DNA from: Pyrinomonadaceae bacterium
GTDB taxonomy: Bacteria; Acidobacteriota; Blastocatellia; Pyrinomonadales; Pyrinomonadaceae
Reading direction: 5' to 3'
Assembly (NCBI GenBank): GCA_030841105.1
Contig: JAVEDE010000023.1
Span: 19,252 to 83,251 of the forward strand
Length of the DNA stretch: 64,000 nucleotides
Numbering within the stretch: the stretch's first letter is position 1; the number at the start of each line of letters is the position of its first letter. A program made the position numbers and the translations under genes. A model generated the notes under the pieces. That model was not told the DNA's origin and did no database searches. It worked only from the letters and a program-made list of their open reading frames with translations. Shown piece after piece: positions 45,630 through 55,800 of this stretch.

Positions 45630-46673
45630 TTATTTGCCGGCGCGGTACGTTGACCACATGCTGTCGGCGCGATCCGACTGGCCTGCGGTGAACTTGTACA
45701 TGCAGGGGTCGTCCGTGTAGTCCATGAAATTTTCGTAGGGATCGAGACCGGCGTTCTGCTTGCAGGTGTCGAGGCTTCTGGAGGGGCAGCCGTAGGTCGC
45801 CGCGCGCTCGGCGGGCGTGTCCGTGACGCCGTCGCCGCTGCCGAGGCAGCCGCCCTGGAAGGTGTGATAGAGACCGAGCCAGTGGCCGGCTTCGTGCGTG
45901 GCCGTGTCGCCCTCGTTGTAGGGGGCGTAGTTGGAGCCGGGAAGCGTCGCCCAGTAAACGATCACGCCGTCCATCTTGGGATTGCCCGCATACTCGTTCG
46001 GGAAGGTCGCCCAGCCGAGGTAGCCGCCGCCGCCCGTGGTGTACAGGTTGAGGTCGTCGGCCGAGCCGACGCGCAGCGCATTCTTCATCTGCGCTTCAGC
46101 CGCCGAGCCGAGTCCCGCGTTGTACCAAGTGTCGTTGACCGTGCGATCCACGCCCGCCCGGACGAAGCGGAACGACATGTTCGAGGCGCCATTCCTGTAA
46201 ACGGGGGTATCCAGACCGGAGTAGTGCTCGTTCATCGCCGCGATCTGGGCGTCGAGACGCGAATCGGGGATGTTGCCGGTGCCGGTCGCCGTGGAGACGA
46301 CGTGGAAGTAGACGTTGACGTTGACGGAGCCGTTCGCGTAGATGCGCGCGCCGTCGGTTGAGGTGCCGCCGCCGCCAGCTTGGCCGCCGCCGTTGGCCGA
46401 GCGATTTTTCTCGATGTCCTTGTTGACCTTCTCGATTTCGATGTCATCGGCGTGGCGCGTGCTGCACTTGCGACCGGCGTCTATGAAGGATTTGTGGGAT
46501 TCAAAAACCACGCCGTCAGGGGCAACCACTTTGCCGTCAGCTCTGACAGCCGATTGCTCGCCGGGATTATCAGGACGGCCGCCTTGCGCACCGACATTTT
46601 TGAGGGGGACGCTCGCGAGCAAGAACGCGAAGCTGAGGGCAAACAGAACAAAGGCCAAGGTAAACTTTTTCAT
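45630..46673 (-). CDS. secreted M43-family zinc metalloprotease (pappalysin-like)
   Basis: 347 residues. Signal peptide about 1-29, then an N-terminal region, and the catalytic motif HEAGHWLGLYH (H260, E261, H264, H270) of the metzincin HExxHxxGxxH type. Downstream MDYTDDPCMYKFTAGQ provides the Met-turn. The order and the Cys pattern (GGCLGSGDGVTDTPAE) match the M43 (pappalysin/cytophagalysin) family. It is the third metallo/serine protease in a row and shares the leader motif with 42649 and 44765. Confidence 0.92.
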   Translation of the reverse strand: MKKFTLAFVLFALSFAFLLASVPLKNVGAQGGRPDNPGEQSAVRADGKVVAPDGVVFESHKSFIDAGRKCSTRHADDIEIEKVNKDIEKNRSANGGGQAGGGGTSTDGARIYANGSVNVNVYFHVVSTATGTGNIPDSRLDAQIAAMNEHYSGLDTPVYRNGASNMSFRFVRAGVDRTVNDTWYNAGLGSAAEAQMKNALRVGSADDLNLYTTGGGGYLGWATFPNEYAGNPKMDGVIVYWATLPGSNYAPYNEGDTATHEAGHWLGLYHTFQGGCLGSGDGVTDTPAERAATYGCPSRSLDTCKQNAGLDPYENFMDYTDDPCMYKFTAGQSDRADSMWSTYRAGK

Positions 46674-46930
46674 TCTTTGTCTCCGAAGTTTGGGCTAACT
46701 ATTGATTGTGGAGAGGAAGGGTGATGGGGAACCCGTCCAAGAGAGCGGGCACTATACAACTTCGGTGAAATAATTGACAGCTTTTTTTTGCCCGATTGAA
46801 ACGAAAATTACGGGCAAATAGAACACTTTTTATTCCGCAACAAAAAAAGAACAAATTCGTCTTACGTCAGAAGCGAATCGTCAGGTGGAGTTGTACGACT
46901 TTATCCGTCAACTTGGCGTAACTCGTCCTC
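46674..46930. other. 257-bp AT-rich intergenic region
   Basis: No gene. On the minus strand it carries GTTAGCCCAAACTT near 46686-46699, followed upstream by TATAGT (46751-46756). Several A/T runs (for example around 46785-46850) make this the most AT-rich stretch in the neighbourhood. Confidence 0.4.
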
Positions 46931-48553
46931 TTAATGTTTCCTTTTCGCTCTGCGTTCGGAAAGGCGGCGGAGCATCTGCGGCACAAGCAGAGAAGTTTGC
47001 AGCACCGAGCCGGTGGTGAAGCGGCGGGCGAAGCCGCGGAACAGCGCGGCGGCGCGCGGCGTGTAGTTGAACCACCAGAGATCGTGCAGGCGCGCGAGAC
47101 GGTTGACGTGGATGTGCTGCGCCGAGACGAGTTCCAACAGCCCCGCGCGACCGTGCGTGCGCCCGATGCCGCTCAACTTCACGCCGCCCCACGGCGTCTG
47201 CGCGATGCCGTGCGTGTAGAGCACTTCGTTGACCATCACCGTGCCCGCTTCCAGCCGCGCGGCCACGCGCTCGCCCCGGCGTATGTCGCGCGTCCACACG
47301 CTCGCCGTCAAACCGTAGGGGCTGTCGTTGGCGCGCTCGACGGCCTCGCCCTCCGTCCGAAAAGTCATCAGCGGCAGCACCGGCCCGAACGTCTCCTCGC
47401 GCATCAACTCCATCGTGTGGTCAACTTTGTCCACGACCGTCGGCTGGTGAAACGAGCCGCGTTCGTCGCCGCCGCGCCCGCCGCCCGCGAGCACACGCGC
47501 GCCGCGCTCGACGGCGTCGCGCACATGCGACTCGACGATCTCACGCTGCCGCGCGCTAGACATCGCACCGATGTCCGTGCCCTCGCGCGTGCCCACGTCC
47601 TGCCGCAGCGCGCCCGTCAACTCGACCACGCGCGCCGTAAATTGTTCCGCGATCCGTTCCTGCACGTAGCAACGCTCGACCGACGCGCACGCCTGCCCGG
47701 CGTTGGCAAACGCGCCCCACACCGCGGCCTGTGCGGCCGCTTCGAGGTTCGCGTCCTCGAACACGATCATGGGGTCTTTGCCGCCGAGTTCGAGCACGCA
47801 CGGGATAAGTTTTCGCGCCGCCGCTTCGGCCACGCGTCGCCCCGTCGCGACGCTCCCCGTGAACATGATCTTGTCCGCGCCCGCTTCGACCAGAGCCGCG
47901 CCCGTCGCCCCGTCGCCCGTCACGACCGTCAGCAGTCCCTCCGGCAAACCCGCGCGACGAAAGACCTCTCCGATCTTCAAGCCGACGAGCGGCGTCAACT
48001 CGCTCGGCTTCAAGACGACCGCGTTCCCCGCCACGAGCGCCATCACCACTTCGCCCACGGGGATCGCCCAAGGGAAATTCCACGGCGAGATGATCCCCAC
48101 CACGCCGAGCGGCTTGTAGACGATGCGCGACGAACGACCCATCAACCCGTACTGCCCGATGTTCAACTTCTCCGGCTTCAACAGGCGACTCGCGCGCCGC
48201 GCGAAGAACTGCATCAGGTCGAGCGTCGGCACGAGTTCCATCATCAACGCTTCCGTCGAAGGCTTCCCCGACTCGCGCGAGATCAACTCCGCAATAGCGT
48301 CCATCTCATCCAACACCAACGCGCGCGCGCTCAAGACGACGCGCCCGCGCTCGGCATAAGAGAGCGCGCCCCACGCCGCTTGCGCCGCACGCGCTCGCTC
48401 CACCGCACGCTTTACCTCTTCGGCCGTCGCCACGCTTGCGCGCCCCACCTCCGCGCCCGTCGCCGGGTCGTACGAGATGATCTCTTTCGCCGCCTGCTGC
48501 TGTTGCGCTGATTGAGTGTGCGCCTGAGTCGCTTCGTGAATTTGAGTCGCCAT
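46931..48553 (-). CDS. aldehyde dehydrogenase with C-terminal extension
   Basis: 540 residues. ALDH core motifs: IISPWNFPWAIPVGE, VLKPSELTPLVGLKIG, MFTGSVATGRR, LELGGKDPM with general-base Glu, and GQACASVERCYVQ with catalytic Cys. The last ~55 residues (LHDLWWFNYTPRAAALFRGFARRF to RRLSERRAKRKH, given here only by ends) form an extra hydrophobic then strongly basic tail that could associate with membranes. The first ~28 residues are Gln/Ala-rich and divergent. Substrate unknown. It is a second ALDH besides the one at 9762. Confidence 0.88.
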   Translation of the reverse strand: MATQIHEATQAHTQSAQQQQAAKEIISYDPATGAEVGRASVATAEEVKRAVERARAAQAAWGALSYAERGRVVLSARALVLDEMDAIAELISRESGKPSTEALMMELVPTLDLMQFFARRASRLLKPEKLNIGQYGLMGRSSRIVYKPLGVVGIISPWNFPWAIPVGEVVMALVAGNAVVLKPSELTPLVGLKIGEVFRRAGLPEGLLTVVTGDGATGAALVEAGADKIMFTGSVATGRRVAEAAARKLIPCVLELGGKDPMIVFEDANLEAAAQAAVWGAFANAGQACASVERCYVQERIAEQFTARVVELTGALRQDVGTREGTDIGAMSSARQREIVESHVRDAVERGARVLAGGGRGGDERGSFHQPTVVDKVDHTMELMREETFGPVLPLMTFRTEGEAVERANDSPYGLTASVWTRDIRRGERVAARLEAGTVMVNEVLYTHGIAQTPWGGVKLSGIGRTHGRAGLLELVSAQHIHVNRLARLHDLWWFNYTPRAAALFRGFARRFTTGSVLQTSLLVPQMLRRLSERRAKRKH

Positions 48554-48738
48554 AAAAATTCCTGCGCCGTCGTCCGGGGGATTTTGCGAGGTGCGCTCGA
48601 ATTATCGTCCGAAATCGTCTCCGTGAAAAGCACCGGCGGCGGCGCGGTCGGGCGCGGACTCTTCAACGGGGCGCGCTTCTTCGGTTACAATGCCGCCACC
48701 ACATCACACGCTCTATCGTTTCCGAAGGAGAGACTTTT

Positions 48739-50040
48739 ATGTCACGACCACAACTCGCGGAATTTATGCGGCGCATGGAGCCGGATTCCATTGCCATCAT
48801 TCCGAGCGCGCGCGAAGCCAACCGCTCCAACGACACCGACTATCGCTACCGACAGGATTCCGACTTCTTCTACCTGACCGGCTTCAACGAACCCGAAGCC
48901 ATCGCCGTCGTCGCGCCCTCGCACCCCGAACACAAGTTCATGCTCTTCGTGCGCCCGCGCGATCCGGAGCGTGAAATCTGGGACGGTCGTCGCGCCGGGG
49001 TCGAAGGTGCGATCAAAGAGTACGGCGCGGAGGCGGCGCACACTTTTCAGGAGTTCAAAGACAAGCTCCCCGAACTGCTCGACGGCCCGTCGAACCTCTA
49101 CTACAAGCTCGGCGCGAACGCCGCGCTCGACGAGATGATCGTGCGCGCACTCAGAAACTTGCGCGCCAACCCGCGCACGTCGAAGCATGCGCCCGACCGC
49201 ATCATCGAACCCGGCACGCTCCTGCACGAGATGCGGCTCATCAAGACCGAAGAAGAGATCGCCCTCATGCAGCGTTCGGCCGACATCGCGGCCGAGGCGC
49301 ACCGCGAGGCGATGAAGGCCGCGCGCCCCGGCATGAAGGAGTACGAGATCGAGGCGCTCATCGAGCACATCTTCCGACGCTATGGCGCGACCGCCCCCGC
49401 CTACACCTCCATCGTCGGCACGGGCGCAAACGCCACCATCCTCCACTACATCCAGAACGACGCGACGCTCGCGGACGGCGACCTCCTCCTCGTTGATGCG
49501 GGCGCGGAGTATCAGGGCTATGCCTCCGACATCACGCGCACCTTCCCCGTCAACGGCCGCTACACGCAAGCCCAGCGCGAAGTGTACGAACTCGTGCTCA
49601 AGGCGCAGATGTCGTGCGTCGAGATGGCGCGTCCCGGCGTGACGATGGACGAACTGAAGAAGCACTCGATTGAGATTCTGACCGAAGGCATGGTGCAACT
49701 CGGACTCTTGCAGGGCGAACCCGCGCAACTCATCGAGGAAGAGAAATACAAGCAGTTTTACATGCATGGACTCGGCCACTACCTCGGCCTCGACGTGCAC
49801 GACGTAGGGCCGTACTACACGCGCGACACGAGACAGGGACGGCCGCTCGCGCCCGGCGTCGTCATCACAGTCGAGCCCGGCATCTACATCGCCGCCGACA
49901 CCGCCGACATCCCCGAACAATATCGCGGCATCGGCATCCGCATCGAAGACGACGTGCTCATCACCGAGGACGGCAACCGCGTCCTGACGAGCGCCGCCCC
50001 CAAACAGATCGAAGAGATCGAACAACTGATGGCGAGATAA
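48739..50040 (+). CDS. pepP: Xaa-Pro aminopeptidase (M24B)
   Basis: 433 residues. An N-terminal creatinase-like domain (SDFFYLTGFNEPEAIAVVAP) precedes the metallopeptidase domain. Its metal ligands sit in LLVDAGAEYQGYASDITRTF (two Asp), MHGLGHYLGLDVHD (His), VVITVEPGIYI (Glu) and GIRIEDDVLIT (Glu). It removes N-terminal residues followed by proline. AAGGAG is 8 nt before the ATG. A heptad-repeat hairpin follows the stop, converging with the ADH gene. Confidence 0.93.
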   Translation: MSRPQLAEFMRRMEPDSIAIIPSAREANRSNDTDYRYRQDSDFFYLTGFNEPEAIAVVAPSHPEHKFMLFVRPRDPEREIWDGRRAGVEGAIKEYGAEAAHTFQEFKDKLPELLDGPSNLYYKLGANAALDEMIVRALRNLRANPRTSKHAPDRIIEPGTLLHEMRLIKTEEEIALMQRSADIAAEAHREAMKAARPGMKEYEIEALIEHIFRRYGATAPAYTSIVGTGANATILHYIQNDATLADGDLLLVDAGAEYQGYASDITRTFPVNGRYTQAQREVYELVLKAQMSCVEMARPGVTMDELKKHSIEILTEGMVQLGLLQGEPAQLIEEEKYKQFYMHGLGHYLGLDVHDVGPYYTRDTRQGRPLAPGVVITVEPGIYIAADTADIPEQYRGIGIRIEDDVLITEDGNRVLTSAAPKQIEEIEQLMAR

Positions 50041-50045
50041 AGAGA

Positions 50046-50113
50046 AACGCGGAACGCGGAACGATAAACTGAAAGCAACTCGTCTTTCAGTTTATCGTTC
50101 CGCGCTCCGCGTT
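50046..50113. repeat. heptad-repeat hairpin in a convergent gap
   Basis: A 30-nt arm of CGCGGAA heptads (50046-50075) pairs with 50084-50113 with a single mismatch over an 8-nt loop. It lies between converging pepP and ADH genes and could terminate both. Confidence 0.9.
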
Positions 50114-50167
50114 CATCGTTTTCCTCAGCGCGTCTCTGCGGTGAGTCTTACTTTTTCACGCTCACGT

Positions 50168-51343
50168 TTATGGTTTGAGGACGACCTTGATGCAGCCGTC
50201 TTCCTTGTCGCGGAAGGTCTTGTAAGCCGCGGGCGCGTCGTCGAGTTTGACTTGGTGCGTGATGACGAAGCTGGGGTCAATGTCGCCCGCCTCGATCTTT
50301 TTGAGGAGCTGCTTGTTGTAGTGCTGCACGTGCGTCTGGCCGGTCTTGATGGTCAAGCCTTTGTTCATCATCGAGCCGATGGGCAGCTTGTCCATGACGC
50401 CGACGTATGCGCCGGGGATCGAAACCGTGCCGCCTTTGCGGCAACACATGATCGCTTCGCGGATGACGTGCGGGCGATCCGTGCCGAGCATGACGGCCGT
50501 CTTCGCGGCGTCAATCACCGAGTCCACGCTGCCGGTCGCGTGTGCTTCCGCGCCCACGGCGTCCACGCAACGGTCGGGGCCGCGCCCCGAGGTCATCTCC
50601 ATCAGGCGGTCGTAAACTTTCTCGTCGTCGAAGTTGATCGTCTCGGCCTTGCCGTGTTTTTGCGCCATCGCGAGGCGTTCCGGCACGCGGTCAATGGCGA
50701 TGACGCGCCCCGCGCCGAGCATCCACGCGCTCTGGATCGTGAACTGCCCGACCGGGCCGCAGCCCCACACCGCCACCGTGTCGCCCGCTTCGATGCCGCA
50801 GTTCTCCGCCGCCATGTAGCCGGTCGGGAAGATGTCCGAGAGGAACAAGACCTGCTCGTCCGAGAGCGAATCGTTCTCGATCTTGAGCGGGCCGACATCG
50901 GCGAACGGGACGCGCAAGTATTCCGCCTGACCGCCCGCGTAGCCGCCGAGCATGTGCGAGAAGCCGAACAAGCCCGCAGGCGAATGTCCCATCGCGGCGC
51001 GTGCGATCTCCGCGTTCGGGTTCGAGTTGTCGCAGAGCGAATACATCTCCTTCTGACAGAAGAAACACTCGCCGCAAGAGATCGTGAACGGGACGACGAC
51101 GCGGTCGCCCGCCTTCAAATTCTTGACCGCTTTCCCCACCTCGACGACGACGCCCATCGGCTCGTGGCCGAGGATGTCGCCCTTCTCCATCGTCGGCATG
51201 AAGCCGTCGAAGAGGTGCAGGTCAGAGCCGCAGATCGCCGTCGAAGTGATCTTAACGATGGCGTCGCCGGGGTTGAGTATTTTCGGATCGGGAACGGTAT
51301 CAACCTGCACGTCGCCCGTACCGTGCCAACATAATGCTTTCAT
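50168..51343 (-). CDS. zinc alcohol dehydrogenase, formaldehyde dehydrogenase-like
   Basis: 391 residues from the ATG at 51343 (GGGAG 8 nt upstream). Catalytic zinc ligands in [12 protein letters not shown] and GHEPMG, structural zinc in [15 protein letters not shown]. The nucleotide turn is [14 protein letters not shown]. The sequence groups with glutathione-independent formaldehyde dehydrogenase-related MDR enzymes ([34 protein letters not shown]). It may detoxify aldehydes in concert with the ALDH at 46931 (inference). Confidence 0.88.
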   Translation of the reverse strand: MKALCWHGTGDVQVDTVPDPKILNPGDAIVKITSTAICGSDLHLFDGFMPTMEKGDILGHEPMGVVVEVGKAVKNLKAGDRVVVPFTISCGECFFCQKEMYSLCDNSNPNAEIARAAMGHSPAGLFGFSHMLGGYAGGQAEYLRVPFADVGPLKIENDSLSDEQVLFLSDIFPTGYMAAENCGIEAGDTVAVWGCGPVGQFTIQSAWMLGAGRVIAIDRVPERLAMAQKHGKAETINFDDEKVYDRLMEMTSGRGPDRCVDAVGAEAHATGSVDSVIDAAKTAVMLGTDRPHVIREAIMCCRKGGTVSIPGAYVGVMDKLPIGSMMNKGLTIKTGQTHVQHYNKQLLKKIEAGDIDPSFVITHQVKLDDAPAAYKTFRDKEDGCIKVVLKP

Positions 51344-51651
51344 GAAATTTCTCCCTTGCAGATGGTTGGTAAAACGGAAGGAACGCCGCCGAACACAAGA
51401 GCGTTCCACCTTCTTGTTAATGCTCGCCGGGGGACTTCGACTGAGGGAGAAGACTTAAGAAGTTGAGTGGCAGGGGGCGATCTCTTCCGCCTGGTTCTTC
51501 CCCGGACTAGTTCAGACTCGTTACAGCCGCCCCGTTTGTCTTCAAAGCAGCTACGACGGCGAGAGATGTTCGCACCGATAGGTGTCAAACTGTTTGCGAG
51601 GCTTTCCGTTTTTCTCCCGCGCGGAGATTATCAATCGGCGGGGACGACCGC

Positions 51652-52614
51652 TTACTCGCGGAAGTCGCCGGACAGTTCGGCGATGATCTCGCGGGCAGTT
51701 GAGCGTGCGCGTTCGACTTCGTCGGGGGCGTAGGAGACCGCGCCGACGACGGCGTGGCCGCCGCCGCCGTAGCGTTCGCAGATGGTGGCGATATTGTGTG
51801 TGCGCGGGCGCGGACTCCACGGATTCGAGCCGACGGAAATTTTCGCGCGCTGCGAGGTGCGCGTCAGCGCGACCGAGTAGGTCGTCTCCGGGTGCAGGTA
51901 GTAAGGGATGAACTTGTTGAAGGCTTCATGGCCTTCGTCAATCAGATCGAAGGTGACGACGCCGCGCGCGCAGGTGATCTTGCGGCGAACGACTTCGAGC
52001 GTCTCGCGGTGGCGCGCGAGGATGGGTTCGAGACGCTCCTGCACTTCCGCGCCCGTCGCCACTTCGTCGAGCGGGCGTTCGGCCAACTGGCGGATCAGTT
52101 TTTCGATGAAGTCGTCGTCCACGTTTTCGATGACCTGCATCAGTTGGAGCGCGGGCGCGGCGAGTTCGACCACCTGCGCGGGCGAATCGTAGAACGCGCC
52201 GTCAATGATGTGCGCCCAGTGGACGAGGGGCGCGAGCGTGGCGTCTTCGTAGCCGAAATTTTCGCGTGCGACGCGCGCGATGAACTCGGTGCAGGACTTG
52301 CTGTCGGCGTCCCAGAACTTTTGGCCGGAGCGGTCGGCGCGGAAGTGCGCCTCGTCTTCGGGCGAGAGGAAGGCCGACTGGTGATGATCGAACCACCAAG
52401 TCAGTTTGTCGGAAGGCGAATACTTGAAATCAACGATGGCGTTCTCGTCGCCGTCGAACATCTCTTCGTCGAAGAGCGCGCCGGGGCGATGCAGGAGCGG
52501 CGTGTAATGCACGTCGGCGCGGTCGCCCGTGCGCGTGCGGTAGAAGCGCGTGAAGAGAGCCGCCGAGGCCACCCCGTCGAAGCAATGGCCGTGGTAAAGC
52601 AAGCGTAGTTTCAT
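51652..52614 (-). CDS. DHH-family phosphoesterase
   Basis: 320 residues from the ATG at 52614. Motifs: HCFDGVASAALF (about 10-21, D13), IVDFKYSPSD (D62), WWFDHHQS with D76-H77-H78, and a C-terminal GGGGHAVVGAVSY of the DHHA1 type. The family includes nanoRNase/pAp phosphatase and c-di-AMP-type phosphodiesterases; I cannot say which applies here. The protein is in a minus-strand run with the large PPC/DUF4214 gene upstream. Confidence 0.88.
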   Translation of the reverse strand: MKLRLLYHGHCFDGVASAALFTRFYRTRTGDRADVHYTPLLHRPGALFDEEMFDGDENAIVDFKYSPSDKLTWWFDHHQSAFLSPEDEAHFRADRSGQKFWDADSKSCTEFIARVARENFGYEDATLAPLVHWAHIIDGAFYDSPAQVVELAAPALQLMQVIENVDDDFIEKLIRQLAERPLDEVATGAEVQERLEPILARHRETLEVVRRKITCARGVVTFDLIDEGHEAFNKFIPYYLHPETTYSVALTRTSQRAKISVGSNPWSPRPRTHNIATICERYGGGGHAVVGAVSYAPDEVERARSTAREIIAELSGDFRE

Positions 52615-52675
52615 CTGTGCCCGATCAGTTAAGAAATTTGACGCCGAAAGAATGAAGCATTTTAGCAGCAGACCA

Positions 52676-52827
52676 GCGAATTGCGGAATGCTGACAAGCT
52701 GATCGTGTAATGCGGATTGAGTAAATGAGAAATGCAATCAACTACGGCTGGCTGCAACTGAGAAATGCGGATTGGAAGAACATTGATCTTCCAATCCGCA
52801 TTCCGCGTTCAGCCGTTCCGCAATCGC
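52676..52827. repeat. nested inverted repeat with degenerate heptads
   Basis: Inner stem AAATGCGGATTGGAAGA (about 52764-52780) with its complement (52787-52802). Outer arm GCGAATTGCGGAATGCTG (52676-52693) with a matching arm ending at 52827. Spacer segments repeat ATGCGGATTGAG-type heptads. Confidence 0.75.
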
Positions 52828-52828
52828 G

Positions 52829-55800
52829 TTACGGGTTGGTGGTGTTCGCGCCGAACCGCAGGCGGTACTCAATGGAGTTGAGGAAGCCGTTGATGAGTTG
52901 GCGCGAGTTGTTGGTGGCGTTCAGCGCGTTCAGGTTGTTCTGATAGCCCGCCGGTTCGGGCGTGCGGCGCAGGTAGCCGTAGTACTGCACGGCGACGAAT
53001 GCGCGGTTGAACTGCGCGGCAATGGCCTCACTGCTCTCGACGATGATGCGCAAGACCTGCGGGCGCGACTTCGTGTTCGCGTTGAGACCGGCGACGAGCG
53101 AGTTGCGCGTCTCGCCGGTCGCGGAGTCGGGACTCGTCAGCGCGATGCCGAGGTTCGAGAGGATGCGGTCAACGAACATCTCGTTCGACGTGCCGGAGAA
53201 GACGTTGGCGACATCGGTGCGCGCCAGAAAGTCTTCGCTGAAGTCGAGCCGCTTGGCGAACACTTCCTCGGCCGTCACGCCGGAGACGCGCCGCGCGTCG
53301 CGCACGAAATCGGTATACTCCGGCACGTAGAGCGGGTTGTTCGCGCTGCCGAAAGCGGCCTTGTAGTGGAGGAACACGAAGAGTCCCTTGATGCGAAACT
53401 CCGGCGCGCCGAAGAACGCGCCCGACACGGCGATGCGGTCGCAGTTCGAGTTGACCTCAGGCCCGGAGAAGATGTTCTGCGGGCAGTTATTCAGCACGGC
53501 CGTCCACGGCTCGCCCGCTTCGGGTTCGCGGTCGAGGAAGTCGAGATACTGTTGACGGACGAAGAACGGAATCTGGTTGATCGGGTTCGACGTGGGCAGT
53601 GCCTGATCGTCGCTCTGGATTCTGACGGTCGCCCGGTCGAGCGTGCCGACGGTCGCGCCCTGCGCGTTGAACAGCCCGATGAAGAACGTCTCCTGACCTT
53701 CCTGAAAGACGTCGTTGATGAGCGGGACGGTGATCGTCCGCGTCGTCTCGCCGGGAAGGAACGTCAGCGTGTCAATGGTCGAGGCGTAGTCGCAGCGCGC
53801 GTAGGCCGTGCCCTGCGGGAAGTTTTCGGTGCCGTTCTTGATGTTCGGGTCGCAGGGGACGGCAGCCGTGTCGTCGAGCGTGGCGTAGTCCACGGTCGTC
53901 GCGCCCGACGTGTCGCCCGTGCGCGTGACGTTGATGCTGGCGGCGCGCGACGGGTCGTTCTCGTTGACGATGAACTCGGCGTTGCCGCTGAACTGAACCT
54001 GCGGCGTCGTGCCCGCAGAGGTTTGCGTGACGGTGTGCGTCAGCCCGGCGACGGTGATCGTGCCGGTGCGCGTCGCGTTGGTGTTATTGGCGGCCACCGT
54101 GTAGCGGACGCGACCCGTGCCCGTGGTGGACGTCGCGCCCTCGGTGATCGTGATGAACGGCGCGGTCGTCGTAGCCGTCCACGGGCAGCCGTTCTGCGTG
54201 ATGACCGTGAAGCGTCCGGCCGTGCTCGCGGTCTGCGTGAATGGCCGCACGGTCGGGTAGATGGCATAGGTGCAGGCGGAGTCCTGCGTAACGGTGAAGG
54301 TCTGGTCGTTGACGGTGATCGTGCCGGTGCGCTGGCTGTTCGTCGCGTTCGCCTGCACGGTGTAAGTGACCGTGCCGTTGCCATTCGCGTCCACGACGGT
54401 GCTGTTGACGACGATGAAGCCGGAGTTGCTGGACGCCGTGGCCGAGCAGCCCGCCTGCGTCGTGAAGCCGACGCTGAACTGGCCGCCACTGCCGTTGACG
54501 CTGCGCCCGGCTGCTGCGAGCGTCGTCGTGCAGGCCGACGGGTTGACGACCCGCAACGTGTAGTTGCCGGTCTGGTTCGGCTGGAACGAGTTGGCGAGCA
54601 CCGTGTAAGTGCCGGCCGCGGGCAGGGTGAAGGAGGCCGTCCCCGGAATGCGCGCGGTGTTGTCGCCGTCGTTGTTGACGTCAATCGCCAGCACGTCGCC
54701 GTTCGGCGCGAGCAGGAACACGACGGGCACTAACCCGGCGCTCGATGAAGTCATCGTGATGACGATCTGACTGTTGGCCGCGCCGGTGAACGTGTAAGCG
54801 TCAATGAACGAACTGTCTTCGAGCAGGCGGCAGTCGCCGTTGGCGAGCGAGCCATTGACCGCCGTGCCGAGCGTGAGCGGGACGGACGCGCAGTCGGTCG
54901 CCGCCTTGGTCAGCGTGACGTTGTAGTTGCCGCTCTGCGACGTGAGCACGGTGTTGACGATGATGGTGTAAGTGCCGGTGACGGGCAAGCGGCCGAAGCC
55001 CGCAGTTTGCGGGATGCGCGCGGCCGTGCCGCCGCCGCCGTTGTCGTCGTCGGCGAGCAGGTCGCCGCTCGGCAAGAGCAGGTAGAGGTACGGATCAATG
55101 TTGCCGGAAGTGCCGCTCAGCGTGATGGCGATCTGCTGCCCGGCCGTGCCGCTGAAAGTGTAGTAGTCAACCGGCGTGCCGTCTTCGTCAACCGGGTTCG
55201 TGCAGTCGCCGGCGTTGAGCGTCCCGTTGATCGTCTGGCCGAAGGTGATGGTCGCCAGATTGCAGGTCGTGCCCGCCGTCAGCGAGACGCTGTAGGGGCC
55301 TCCGTCTTCGGGGCGGAACGAGTTGGCGAGAATGGAATAGACGCCGGTCGAGGGCAGGGTGAAAAAGCCGGTCGGCGGGATGCGCGAGTCGGTCGAGACG
55401 TTCGGGTTGGCGTCGTCGTTGGCGACGAGCACCGAGCCGTCCGGCCTGAGCAGGTAGAGGAAGGTGTCGAAGGTCGCCGACATCGAGACGGCGATCTGCT
55501 GCCCGGCCGAGCCGTTGAAGGTGTACTCGTCAACACGCGACCCGTCGCCTTCGATGGGGTTCAAACAGTCGCCGTTGGCGAGCGTTCCGTTGATCGTCTG
55601 GCCGAAGTTGATCGTCTGCGTCTGCGCGCAGACGGCCGACGGCTGGATGCCCACGCCGCCCGCACGTTTGGACGCGCCCTTGGCCTCGGACTTTCCGGTC
55701 TCGCGCGCGGGGGCGGCCTTCGTCTGCGCCGCGCCCGCCACTGCTGCTGCCTTGCCGCTCGCGCGCTTCTGCGACTGCGAAGCGGCCGACGCCGCCGGGG

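Noticed and set aside
46934..48511. A 525-codon plus-strand frame opposite the aldehyde dehydrogenase
   Set aside because: Shadow frame with Arg/His-rich composition; the minus-strand ALDH has all family motifs.
52898..54733. A 611-codon plus-strand frame opposite the PPC/DUF4214 gene
   Set aside because: Composition is Val/Arg/Asp-rich and lacks any domain; the minus-strand frame is clearly the gene.
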